From a virus, in the IMG/VR virus record IMGVR_UViG_3300031673_004168, positions 1 to 55,185 of that record: a stretch of DNA of 55,185 nucleotides. One strand, 5' to 3'. The position numbers and the translations under genes are program-made. Below are positions 31,627 through 39,240 of the stretch, piece after piece. Every line of letters starts with the position of its first letter. The stretch's first letter is position 1. The notes under the pieces were generated by a model. The model searched no databases, was not told the origin of the DNA, and was given only the letters and a program-made list of their open reading frames with translations.

Positions 31627-32328
31627 ATGGGAAGAATATTTAAGTTGCCATATCAACCTTATGTTGCAGGACCTAAACCTAACGGTCATAACGAAAGATG
31701 CGTAGAAGTTCCTTGGGCGTTATCGGTTATTCCAGACGAAGGCGGCACAATATTAGACGTAGGATATGCTTATGCAGAGGCAAGATGGTTACATCAATTG
31801 CTTGAGATGAGTAATCTTGATATTTATGGAGTAGACGTAGCCGACCCTTGCCCAAGACATAATGGTATGCTACAGAAATATGATTTAAAACAAATCAAGC
31901 ATGATATTAGATTCCCGATGGAAGCTAAGTATAAAGATATGTTTGATGTAGTATTCTGCATTTCAACAATAGAACACCTTGGGTATGATAACGATTGGTA
32001 TTTTGATAAGAAAGAAACGCCTTATGAATCAACTGCTATTGACGATAAAATAGCTTTAAGAAATATGATGGATGTATTAAAACCCGGAGGAAAACTTGCA
32101 CTTACAGTTCCTTATGGAAAATACCAAGAGCATAGGCATTTCAGACAGTATGACAGACCGAGATTCGGGGCTTTGATTAAACCGTATAAAATAGACAGAT
32201 ACGATTTGTTCTACTATGACGGAACTGGATGGAGACCCGCTACCGAAGAACAATGTGCAGATAAATATTATGGACATTATGGATTTGTTTCCTCTTCGGC
32301 GTTGGCGTGTGTGTTATTAACAAAGTAG
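31627..32328 (+). CDS. Class I SAM methyltransferase (233 aa)
   Basis: The ATG at 31627 (MGRIFKLPY) is preferred over an upstream TTG at 31612. ILDVGYAYAEARW is a motif I variant; DVVFCISTIEHLGYDNDW and LKPGGKLALTVPYG are the post-I and central motifs. It fits sugar or lipid-linked glycan methyltransferases. Ribosome site weak (TTGAG). Confidence 0.75.
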   Translation: MGRIFKLPYQPYVAGPKPNGHNERCVEVPWALSVIPDEGGTILDVGYAYAEARWLHQLLEMSNLDIYGVDVADPCPRHNGMLQKYDLKQIKHDIRFPMEAKYKDMFDVVFCISTIEHLGYDNDWYFDKKETPYESTAIDDKIALRNMMDVLKPGGKLALTVPYGKYQEHRHFRQYDRPRFGALIKPYKIDRYDLFYYDGTGWRPATEEQCADKYYGHYGFVSSSALACVLLTK

Positions 32329-32335
32329 GTACTAA

Positions 32336-32959
32336 ATGGTAGACGCAACATACTTCGATAAAGATTATTTCACTAATGGTATTGAAACACACAAGTCGGG
32401 TTATGACAAAGATGCTTTCTTGATTAAAAATGACGTGTTCAAACATCAAGCTAACATGCTTAATGAAATTCTTAAATTGAAAGAAAACAACAAATCTGTT
32501 TTAGACGTTGGGTGTGCGAGAAACAACTTAGTGTATTACCTTAGAGAATTAGGCATTTTCGCTTACGGTCAGGATATATCAGAATGGACTTATGGGAATA
32601 GCCATGCAAAAGATTTTCATTTCTGTGGCAATGTTCAGGATAAGGTTCAGGGCAACAACTTTGACTGCGTAGTTTCGTTTGAAGTCTTTGAACATTTCGA
32701 CAAACCAGAACAAGCCATAAAAAACATTTATGATTCTATGGTTAAAGGTGGAATACTTTTTTGCACTATTGGCACGGACGCAAGACCTGAAGAAAAGAAT
32801 ATGGACAAATCTCACGTTATGATACGGTCAAGAGATTTCTGGCATAAACTTTTTGTTAAGAACGGATTTGTGGAACGTAAAGATATTTACGACAAATTTT
32901 TCTGGCATGATTTAGTTAAACGGTTTAAATGGGACGTATTTTCATATGAAAGAAGTTAA
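32336..32959 (+). CDS. Class I SAM methyltransferase (207 aa)
   Basis: SVLDVGCARNNLVYYL is motif I, DCVVSFEVFEHFDKPEQAI the central motif, and MVKGGILFCTIGTDA the motif III region (Methyltransf_23 type). The end overlaps the next gene by 14 bases. The target is probably the glycan made by this island. Confidence 0.78.
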   Translation: MVDATYFDKDYFTNGIETHKSGYDKDAFLIKNDVFKHQANMLNEILKLKENNKSVLDVGCARNNLVYYLRELGIFAYGQDISEWTYGNSHAKDFHFCGNVQDKVQGNNFDCVVSFEVFEHFDKPEQAIKNIYDSMVKGGILFCTIGTDARPEEKNMDKSHVMIRSRDFWHKLFVKNGFVERKDIYDKFFWHDLVKRFKWDVFSYERS

Positions 32960-33236
32960 ATCGGTTTTTATCCAACAGACGGATAAAGATAAAAGTATAT
33001 TTATGGATACCTTCAAGGTAATGGTTAAAGAGCATCCTAATATACTTGTTTATCATGGCGGTCCGGTAGTCGAAGAAATTAAAGATAGAAATGTTGTTGT
33101 TACAACGAATTATTATAGAGACCAAGACTTAATAAAAGATTTTGGGTGTAAATATGTAATTGTGTGTCGTGGAGATGATGTTAATTTAATTATAAAAAGA
33201 ATAGTAGAAACTGCGAGGAGTAATAATGATAAGTAA
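32946..33236 (+). CDS. Small alpha/beta protein of unknown function (96 aa)
   Basis: Alternating strand and helix (KSVFIQQTDKDKSIFMDTFK, NILVYHGGPVVEEI, NVVVTTNYYRDQDLIK, YVIVCRGDDVNLI) suggests a small Rossmann-like or regulatory fold. It lies in the sugar island and overlaps both neighbours. No known family recognised. Confidence 0.55.
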   Translation: MKEVKSVFIQQTDKDKSIFMDTFKVMVKEHPNILVYHGGPVVEEIKDRNVVVTTNYYRDQDLIKDFGCKYVIVCRGDDVNLIIKRIVETARSNNDK

Positions 33237-33696
33237 TTACCAATGTCCCTTATGCGAAGAAAAAAATCTTAATAAAAGATTGTCTAACACTTCACTTTAC
33301 TGGATAGCTAAATGCGATATTTGTGGAAAGATTATAGCAGTTTATCAAGAGCATGTTAAACAAGTCGAAGCTTATGTTGTTGACGAGATGAAACAGGAAT
33401 GTAGGAGATTATTTGGTAGTTGTAATTATAAGATAAGTTTTGAAAACCAACACGTTGATGGGCATTTTCACTTTCATTTAGAACCTTTAAAAGAAGAAGT
33501 TTTAGAAAGCATACCAGAGGTTCAAGACAATGTTATGCCTGAAGAAGAAGTCAAAGAAAAAAGAGAATATAAGAAGAAGAAAAAAAAGAAGAAGAAGGAA
33601 AAAGTAAAAGCTATACCCGAAGTACCAGTAGAACCATTGTCAGAGCCTCAAGAAGAACCGCCAGTAGAAATTCCATTAGAAACCCAAGAACAGTAA
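33226..33696 (+). CDS. Zinc ribbon plus HxHxH protein
   Basis: 156 residues. CPLC/CDIC (about 7-36) is a zinc ribbon. NQHVDGHFHFHLEP (about 79-92) has the HxHxH core seen in HIT-family nucleotide hydrolases and transferases, but the rest of a HIT domain is not clear. The last 60 residues are a Lys run and a Pro/Glu-rich tail. It could act on nucleotide sugars, or be a structural zinc protein. Confidence 0.45.
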   Translation: MISNYQCPLCEEKNLNKRLSNTSLYWIAKCDICGKIIAVYQEHVKQVEAYVVDEMKQECRRLFGSCNYKISFENQHVDGHFHFHLEPLKEEVLESIPEVQDNVMPEEEVKEKREYKKKKKKKKKEKVKAIPEVPVEPLSEPQEEPPVEIPLETQEQ

Positions 33697-33706
33697 GGGA
33701 CGTATT

Positions 33707-34312
33707 ATGAGAATAGTAATAATGGCAGGTGGCAAGAGTACAAGGTTGAGACCGTTAACAGATTATATGCCAAAGATAATGGTTCCCATACATGGAAAAC
33801 CTTTTCTTTTTTATCTTGTAAAGCGATACGGTAACGCAGAATTGGTATTATCCGTAAACTATCTTAAAGAAAGTATAAAAAATTGGTGTCGTCAAACTAA
33901 AAACTATCTTGAGTTTGTTGAAGAACCTGAATTTCTTGGAACTGGAGGTGGTTTGAGGATATGCGAACCATTCGTATGTGATTGTAAAAAGTTTATAGTC
34001 ATGAATGGCGATACTTGTTTTGATGAAGACATAGAAAAAATATACAGATTACATAATTCAAAAAAGCATGTAGCAACTGTAATTTACGCAAAAAATAAAC
34101 TTACTCGTGAAATTAGAAACTCTGGATTTTATGTATTCAGCCAAGAAGTTTTCAAGTATTTAAAATCACCGAAAATATTTAAAATAGAAGATAAACTAAA
34201 CGATATTCCGCATAAAATATATGAAAGCAAAAAAGAGTATGTCGATATAGGAACTTTTGAAGGACTTAAATATGCTAAACAAAACCTATTGAAGGAGTTG
34301 ATATGTGTATAA
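33707..34312 (+). CDS. hddC: Sugar-1-phosphate nucleotidyltransferase, HddC-like
   Basis: 201 residues. IMAGGKSTRLRPLTDYMPKI (about 5-24) is the nucleotide-binding loop with its Arg and Lys. FLGTGGGLR (about 76) and MNGDTCFDED (about 103-112, the metal Asp) follow. The length and the neighbouring HddA-like kinase point to D-glycero-alpha-D-manno-heptose 1-phosphate guanylyltransferase, giving GDP-heptose. A hexose-1-phosphate enzyme is the alternative. It overlaps hddA by ten bases. Confidence 0.8.
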   Translation: MRIVIMAGGKSTRLRPLTDYMPKIMVPIHGKPFLFYLVKRYGNAELVLSVNYLKESIKNWCRQTKNYLEFVEEPEFLGTGGGLRICEPFVCDCKKFIVMNGDTCFDEDIEKIYRLHNSKKHVATVIYAKNKLTREIRNSGFYVFSQEVFKYLKSPKIFKIEDKLNDIPHKIYESKKEYVDIGTFEGLKYAKQNLLKELICV

Positions 34313-35334
34313 TTCATAGTGTTGCTCCATTAAGAATTGGTATTGGTGGTGGGTCTTCTGATTTATCGCAGTTTGTGCATAAGTATGGTGGTGAAGTTCT
34401 TAACGTAACCATAAACAAATGTGTGTATTCTACCTTAGTACCAAGAAAAGACGATAAGATAACAATACATTCAGAAGATTATGATATTAAAGATGAGTAC
34501 GATATACATAAAGAACTGCCTTATGACGGCGAGTTAAGTTTAGTTTGTGGAACTATAAACAGAGTTAAAAAAGATTTTGATATTCCGAATGTTGGATTTG
34601 ATATTTATTTGAGAAGTGATGCACCACCAGGTGCAGGATTGGGAACGTCTTCCGCAGTAGTAGTTTCTATATTAGGGCTTTTCAGGCAATGGTGTAACCT
34701 TGATATAAAACCTTACGAACTGGCACATTTAGCATGGAGTATCGAACGGGAAGATATGAAAATGGCTGGTGGCAAGCAAGATGAATACTCCGCAGTATTT
34801 GGTGGCTTCAACGTGATGAGTTTCAATAAAGACGACAGCGTTTTAATCCTTCCATTACGCATACCAAGAAATACAGAACTTGAACTAAGAAACAATCTTC
34901 TTCTTATATATTCAGGAATGACGCATAAATCAGGCGATATAATAATGTCGCAGACACCAAATAACGAATATAAATTTAATTGGATAAATCATATAAAGAA
35001 CATATCACATGCTATGGCTGAAGATATATTACGAAAAGATTTGCAGAATTTTGGAGAGCTATTAAGTCTCGAATGGGAATACAAGAAAAAGCTATCAATA
35101 AAAGTTACTAATGCCCATCTTGAAAAGTTATATAAAATAGCAATGGATAATGGTGCCGATGGTGCAAAAATCACTGGTGCCGGAGGTGGAGGCATGTTTG
35201 TCATTTATGCTAATTGGGATAAGAGATGCAAGATAATAAAAGCTATGGAAGCCAACGGTTGTAAAAATATTGATTTTAATTTTAGACAAGAAGGGTTACA
35301 GACTTGGAGTATACGAGATGAAAAAAATAACTAA
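34303..35334 (+). CDS. hddA: GHMP kinase, D-glycero-alpha-D-manno-heptose 7-phosphate kinase
   Basis: 343 residues. SVAPLRIGIGGGSSDLSQFV (about 6-25) is the sugar-binding start and DAPPGAGLGTSSAVVVS (about 107-123) the ATP loop of GHMP kinases in HddA style. KITGAGGGGMFVIY (about 290-303) is the third motif. It phosphorylates C1 of heptose 7-phosphate. GmhA, HddA and HddC are all here, but the phosphatase GmhB that acts between them is not seen and may come from the host. Confidence 0.88.
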   Translation: MCIIHSVAPLRIGIGGGSSDLSQFVHKYGGEVLNVTINKCVYSTLVPRKDDKITIHSEDYDIKDEYDIHKELPYDGELSLVCGTINRVKKDFDIPNVGFDIYLRSDAPPGAGLGTSSAVVVSILGLFRQWCNLDIKPYELAHLAWSIEREDMKMAGGKQDEYSAVFGGFNVMSFNKDDSVLILPLRIPRNTELELRNNLLLIYSGMTHKSGDIIMSQTPNNEYKFNWINHIKNISHAMAEDILRKDLQNFGELLSLEWEYKKKLSIKVTNAHLEKLYKIAMDNGADGAKITGAGGGGMFVIYANWDKRCKIIKAMEANGCKNIDFNFRQEGLQTWSIRDEKNN

Positions 35335-35488
35335 AGTTCGTAGATGTAAAGATAAAAAACATTGCCAATATAAAAACGTATGGTGGGACGCAACACAATG
35401 CCTTGCAGAATTTCATGTGTGGAACACTTGTCGGGCGAAAGACACTATAGAAAAAAGAACAAAGGAAATAAAGAATGGGGGTGAGTAA
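35318..35488 (+). CDS. Small Cys/Trp-rich protein (56 aa)
   Basis: ATG at 35318 lies inside the end of hddA. MKKITKVRRCKDKKHCQYKN, then WWDATQC and WNTC: four Cys that could bind one zinc, in a basic chain. The end overlaps the HNH gene. Unknown role. Confidence 0.5.
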   Translation: MKKITKVRRCKDKKHCQYKNVWWDATQCLAEFHVWNTCRAKDTIEKRTKEIKNGGE

Positions 35489-36149
35489 CCAAAGACAATA
35501 TATAACCAAAGAACAAATTGAATCATTATATTGGGTTGGTGGATTGCCTTTAAGAGAAACAGCTAGAAAACTTGGAACTAATACGGATAGCTTGTGTAAA
35601 AGAATGAAGGAAGTTGGTTTAAAAACTAGAAATTTATCAGAGTCGCATATTGGTCATATTCCGTACAATAAGGGAATTAACTTTCAGTCTAATACTGGAA
35701 AAACCCATTTCAAAAAAAATCATATTCCATGGAATAAAGGACTAACTAAAAAAGATGACCCTAGAATAAAATCCAACCCAGGTCCACATGGGAAGATACC
35801 CTGGAATAAAGGATTAAACAAAGAAAATTGCGATATATATAAGAAACTTAGTGAGGAAAGAAGTGGCGAAAATCATTGGATGTGGAAGGGTGGAGTAACT
35901 AGTAAACGAAAGAGTATATTTTGTAGCAATGAATATCAGAAATTTAGAAAAACTATACTAAAAAAGTTTAATTATACTTGCTTGTCTTGTGGCGAAAAGA
36001 AAAAACTACATGTTCACCATATAGAACGATTTGCTGATATGCCTCAAAAAGTTATGGATGAAAATAATTGTATTGTTCTGTGTAAAAAATGTCATCAATC
36101 ATTGGGTGCAGAACATTCCACACCGCTTAATATTAAGGAGAAATTATGA
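35475..36149 (+). mobile_element. HNH homing endonuclease with NUMOD3 motifs
   Basis: This 224-residue protein-coding gene has an HTH-like front (LPLRETARKLGTNTDSLCKR), then IPYNKG, IPWNKG and IPWNKG units of the NUMOD3 DNA-binding type and HWMWKGG. The HNH nuclease follows: CLSCGEKKKLHVHHIERF and CIVLCKKCHQSLG. Free-standing homing endonucleases of this design copy themselves into cognate phage sites. It sits exactly between the sugar island and the connector genes, so it may have promoted transfer of the island. The start could instead be GTG at 35481. Confidence 0.85.
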
Positions 36150-36628
36150 GCAGGTCAGAAAGATATTGTACGGCTGATGATGATGTCAGAATACTTTTGG
36201 AGAAGATTACAGACGCTGTAATATCTGATACTGTAGTTGAATACATGATAGACATAGCCTGCGATATTATAGATTCAAAACTTGTCTATAAATACACAGT
36301 ACCGTTTACGACAACACCACCTTTAGTGAAAACTATCGCAACACATCTATCGTCATACCTTGTTTTGAGACGTATTTATTCCAATACAAGAGGTGAAGGT
36401 TTCGCAGAGTGGTTAAACATGTTTAAAGATTTCGCTGATAATTTATTGAAGTCTATTTTTGATGGCGAGTGTATTCTCATAGATTCTTCAGGTAATGAAT
36501 TGTCTATTAAAAGCAATTACGGTATAAAAATATCAACTGCGAATTATGTGCCTATATTCAACGAAGGCGGAGAATTGGATTGGGAAGTAGATGATAGCAA
36601 AGTTGATGCCGCAATAAAGGGAAGATAA
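36146..36628 (+). CDS. Head-tail connector (Mu gp36/DUF1320-like)
   Basis: 160 residues. The front RYCTADDDVRILLEKI and the helix VVEYMIDIACDIIDSKL, then PPLVKTIATHLSSYLVLRRI, fit the DUF1320 adaptor family that forms a ring below the portal. Overlaps the HNH gene by four bases. Confidence 0.72.
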   Translation: MSRSERYCTADDDVRILLEKITDAVISDTVVEYMIDIACDIIDSKLVYKYTVPFTTTPPLVKTIATHLSSYLVLRRIYSNTRGEGFAEWLNMFKDFADNLLKSIFDGECILIDSSGNELSIKSNYGIKISTANYVPIFNEGGELDWEVDDSKVDAAIKGR

Positions 36629-36630
36629 CT

Positions 36631-37077
36631 ATGGCTAACACACCTCAATTTACAACACTCATTTCTGGAGTTGTTTCTGGTTTACAAACAGATTCAAGGC
36701 TTTCGGCAGTTCCTGACACTTCGATTTATTACGGTCCAGAACCGAATATACCTTTGTTCCCTGCAATAACAGTTGAACTTTTAGAAGCCAGAGAAGAATG
36801 GAAAACTTTTGGAAGTACAGGTGGGAAAGATTTAGAGGCTACCTTCGTAATAAGAGTTTTTGATGAAGCCTATGATTATGTAACAGGGCTACAAAGTGTA
36901 GAAACCATAGCTAAAAATGTAAGTGACGTATTACAAGCTAAAACTGGAATTAGTGGATTGTCGTATCAGGCATACCCAGGAACAAAAAGGTTTGGTACTG
37001 TAGAATTTAACAATGTACCAGTTTTCGCTTGCGAAATAGAGCTGTTGACAAAATCGAGATTTGCACCAGCTTCGTAA
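36631..37077 (+). CDS. Tail completion or neck protein
   Basis: 148 residues, following the connector gene by two bases. IPLFPAITVELLEAREEW and ATFVIRVFDEAYDYV with the beta-rich end FNNVPVFACEIELL fit tail-terminator-type proteins. Family by position and pattern only. Confidence 0.6.
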   Translation: MANTPQFTTLISGVVSGLQTDSRLSAVPDTSIYYGPEPNIPLFPAITVELLEAREEWKTFGSTGGKDLEATFVIRVFDEAYDYVTGLQSVETIAKNVSDVLQAKTGISGLSYQAYPGTKRFGTVEFNNVPVFACEIELLTKSRFAPAS

Positions 37078-37213
37078 GGGTTAGCTTCACGGACTAACTA
37101 AAAAATAGAAAACGTAAGAAAATATAATATAAATAAACAACTTGTTATAACTACTAAAGATATTAAGTATATTTGTTTTCTCGCAACATATAGATATATA
37201 AGGAGTATAAAAA
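37078..37213 (+). promoter_or_regulatory. AT-rich gap before the tail tube gene
   Basis: GTTAG/CTAAC forms a small hairpin just after the stop (37081-37099). TATAATATAAATA (37123-37135) contains TATAAATA, the sequence of T4-type late promoters. In AT-rich DNA such an octamer is expected a few times by chance. The gap is one of few in the late block, so a late promoter is plausible. Confidence 0.3.
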
Positions 37214-38188
37214 ATGAGTACCATTGGTAGCAATGCCTCATTCGGGTATGTAGAAGAAACCGTATGGGCGAGTGGTACGCCAACGATAAATACCTTCATT
37301 CCGTTTATTTCGGAAAGTCTCAAACTTGAACGAAACATAGTCGCAAGCGATGCCATAAGAGGTAACTCCGCAAGGAGTATATGGCGAGAAGGTGCTGAAA
37401 GAGTTAGTGGAGATTTGAGTGTTGAGATTCAGCCGACTGCGTCTATGGGAACGCTATTGAAACACGCTTTAGGGCGTGTAGAGACAGCCGGACCAAGCGG
37501 AACGGATAGTTATTATGTTCACGACATATATCCTTCAGGAAGTTTACCTGCCGGCATTAGAGTGCAGGTAGATAGAGACAGTAAATATTTTGTCTACAAA
37601 GGATGTAAAGTTAATGAGCTATCGTTAGAGTGTGCTGTAGGAGACCCTTTAATGGCAACATTTTCGTTCTTGGGTCATAGCGAAGAATACTCTGCTTTAG
37701 GTACTGCTTCAACAAGTATATCTACCTTAAACCCTTTAACTTTTGACGAAGGTGCGTTTACACTTGATGGGACAAGTGCTGAAGTTCAGTCTTTCTCATT
37801 AACCGTAGCAAACAACCTCAAAGAAGATAAAGGACAGTTAGGTAGTCGTTATAGAGCTGATATACCTCGTAGTGGATTTAGAGACGTTACGGGAACTTTA
37901 AATCTTGAGTTCGATGATTTTACGATGTATAGCAAATACTATAACGGTACTGAAGCGGCTATGGCATTGAAGTTCACTGCTGATGATAAGATAGATACAT
38001 CTGACGCTTATCAGCTTTGGATAGAATGTCCAAGAATAGTATTCACTGGTGAAACCCCGACTGTAGACGGTCCAGATATAGTTTATCACGATATGCCTTT
38101 CACAGCTTTTGCAACTGACAGTCCTTCCGAGGAATGGCAGAGGTACGAAGTTAGGATGAAACTGATAAACGGAGATTCGTCTATCTAA
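37214..38188 (+). CDS. Major tail (tube) protein
   Basis: 324 residues. MSTIGSNASFGYVEETVWAS at the front is typical of tube proteins; VSGDLSVEIQPTASMGTLLK, GCKVNELSLECAVGDPLMAT and FSLTVANNLKEDKGQLGSRY follow the tube-fold order. It polymerises on the tape measure to make the tail. A strong AAGGAG ribosome site and a terminator-like hairpin after it suggest high, discrete expression. Confidence 0.85.
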   Translation: MSTIGSNASFGYVEETVWASGTPTINTFIPFISESLKLERNIVASDAIRGNSARSIWREGAERVSGDLSVEIQPTASMGTLLKHALGRVETAGPSGTDSYYVHDIYPSGSLPAGIRVQVDRDSKYFVYKGCKVNELSLECAVGDPLMATFSFLGHSEEYSALGTASTSISTLNPLTFDEGAFTLDGTSAEVQSFSLTVANNLKEDKGQLGSRYRADIPRSGFRDVTGTLNLEFDDFTMYSKYYNGTEAAMALKFTADDKIDTSDAYQLWIECPRIVFTGETPTVDGPDIVYHDMPFTAFATDSPSEEWQRYEVRMKLINGDSSI

Positions 38189-38191
38189 AAT

Positions 38192-38238
38192 GAGCTTAGG
38201 GGGAATGTAAAAAGTTCCCCCGGCTCCACTTCAATTTT
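38192..38238 (+). terminator. Terminator-like hairpin after the tube gene
   Basis: GGGGGAA (38199-38205) pairs with TTCCCCC (38215-38221). GAGC/GCTC (38192-38195, 38223-38226) extends it. A short TTTT follows nine bases later, so termination is probably partial. Confidence 0.6.
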
Positions 38239-38241
38239 CAT

Positions 38242-38688
38242 ATGCCAACATCAAGATTCGTATACACAGATTTCAACACTTTTTTTTCTAAATGGAAAAA
38301 TGCCATGTCTCGTATGCAAAGACAACTTAGAACTCCATTAAGAATGTCAGCTGAGTGGTATATGAAGAATCCGTTGCTTGAACGGTTCAATAAAGAGAGA
38401 ACTCCACAGGGACATAGATGGAAAGCACTAACACCAAGAACGCAGAAAGAAAGAACGGAATTAGGGTACAATCCTACGCACCCGATATTAAGAAGAACAG
38501 GTGCATTGCGTGGAAGTTTCTATAGAGATTTTATAGGACCGTATAAGATTAAAATAGATAACCGAATGGAAAAAGCTAAAAAGCTACATCCAAAACGACC
38601 GTTTTTGGGGTTCAATCGGAAAGATACAACAGGCGTTAAAGACGTATTTGTAAGGTGGTCTTACGATACGCTTACTAAAAGTTTATAA
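38242..38688 (+). CDS. Virion morphogenesis protein (Mu gpG-like)
   Basis: 148 residues. FFSKWKNAMSRMQRQLRTPL, FNKERTPQGHRWKALTPRT and HPILRRTGALRGSF are the ordered motifs of the phage virion morphogenesis family (PF05069), needed for head or head-tail completion. The start has no good ribosome site; translation may depend on the tube gene upstream. Confidence 0.82.
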   Translation: MPTSRFVYTDFNTFFSKWKNAMSRMQRQLRTPLRMSAEWYMKNPLLERFNKERTPQGHRWKALTPRTQKERTELGYNPTHPILRRTGALRGSFYRDFIGPYKIKIDNRMEKAKKLHPKRPFLGFNRKDTTGVKDVFVRWSYDTLTKSL

Positions 38689-38702
38689 CCAAAGGATACA
38701 CA

Positions 38703-39002
38703 ATGTCAAAACTATTTGCAGAACTATATTCAAAGACAGAAGTTATTGAGGGCGAGAAGTTTACCATATCGAAACTGTCGCTAAAAGACCAGCTTGAAGT
38801 GTCTAAATCGCTTGAAAACGACCTTTCAAGTGGAAGCGTTACAATGATAAAAAGCAGTCTTAAAAAATGGGAAACAGAAGATGGTACAGAGATTGAAATA
38901 AATGATGATAACATTTTAAGATTGCGAAGCGATGTTGTAATGAGCCTTGCAAACGCAATAACTTCGTACAATAACTTGGGCAAAGATAAAGAAAAAAACT
39001 AA
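38703..39002 (+). CDS. Tail assembly chaperone, short form (G-like)
   Basis: 99 residues, just before the tape measure region, in lambda gpG position. SKLSLKDQLEVSKSLENDL matches the helical chaperone pattern. The last codons GAA AAA AAC TAA contain the slippery heptamer A-AAA-AAC in the right frame, so a fraction of ribosomes should shift by -1 and make a 177-residue fusion with the next frame. Confidence 0.82.
   Translation: MSKLFAELYSKTEVIEGEKFTISKLSLKDQLEVSKSLENDLSSGSVTMIKSSLKKWETEDGTEIEINDDNILRLRSDVVMSLANAITSYNNLGKDKEKN
38993..38999 (+). other. Programmed -1 frameshift site A-AAA-AAC
   Basis: Codons of the upstream gene read GAA-AAA-AAC-TAA, so the heptamer has the canonical X-XXY-YYZ phase. 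After the slip, reading goes on as CTA AGA AGG GCG GTA GTG, in frame with the gene at 39014 to its stop at 39235. Confidence 0.88.
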
Positions 39003-39013
39003 GAAGGGCGGTA

Positions 39014-39235
39014 GTGGTAGCGTATAACAACGCAAGCCTGAAAGAGACCCCGCCCGAATATATAATGTTCAGAATATCCGAGAAGTTTGGTTGGACAATA
39101 AACGAGATTTTAGACCAACCGGCAGAAACATTACAGTCATACATAGTTTTAATAAGCGAAGATAACGTACAACAAAAAAGAAAGGCTGATAGTTCCAAAA
39201 GCAAATCAAGCTCTTCAAATTTTAGACGAAAGTAG
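39014..39235 (+). CDS. Tail chaperone extension (GT part)
   Basis: This frame has only a GTG near its start and no clear ribosome site, as expected if it is reached by frameshift from the preceding gene. ETPPEYIMFRISEKFGWTIN and DQPAETLQSYIVLISEDNVQ fit the T domains that bind tube protein and tape measure. Fusion product: 99 + 78 residues. Confidence 0.8.
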   Translation: MVAYNNASLKETPPEYIMFRISEKFGWTINEILDQPAETLQSYIVLISEDNVQQKRKADSSKSKSSSSNFRRK

Positions 39236-39240
39236 AATAG

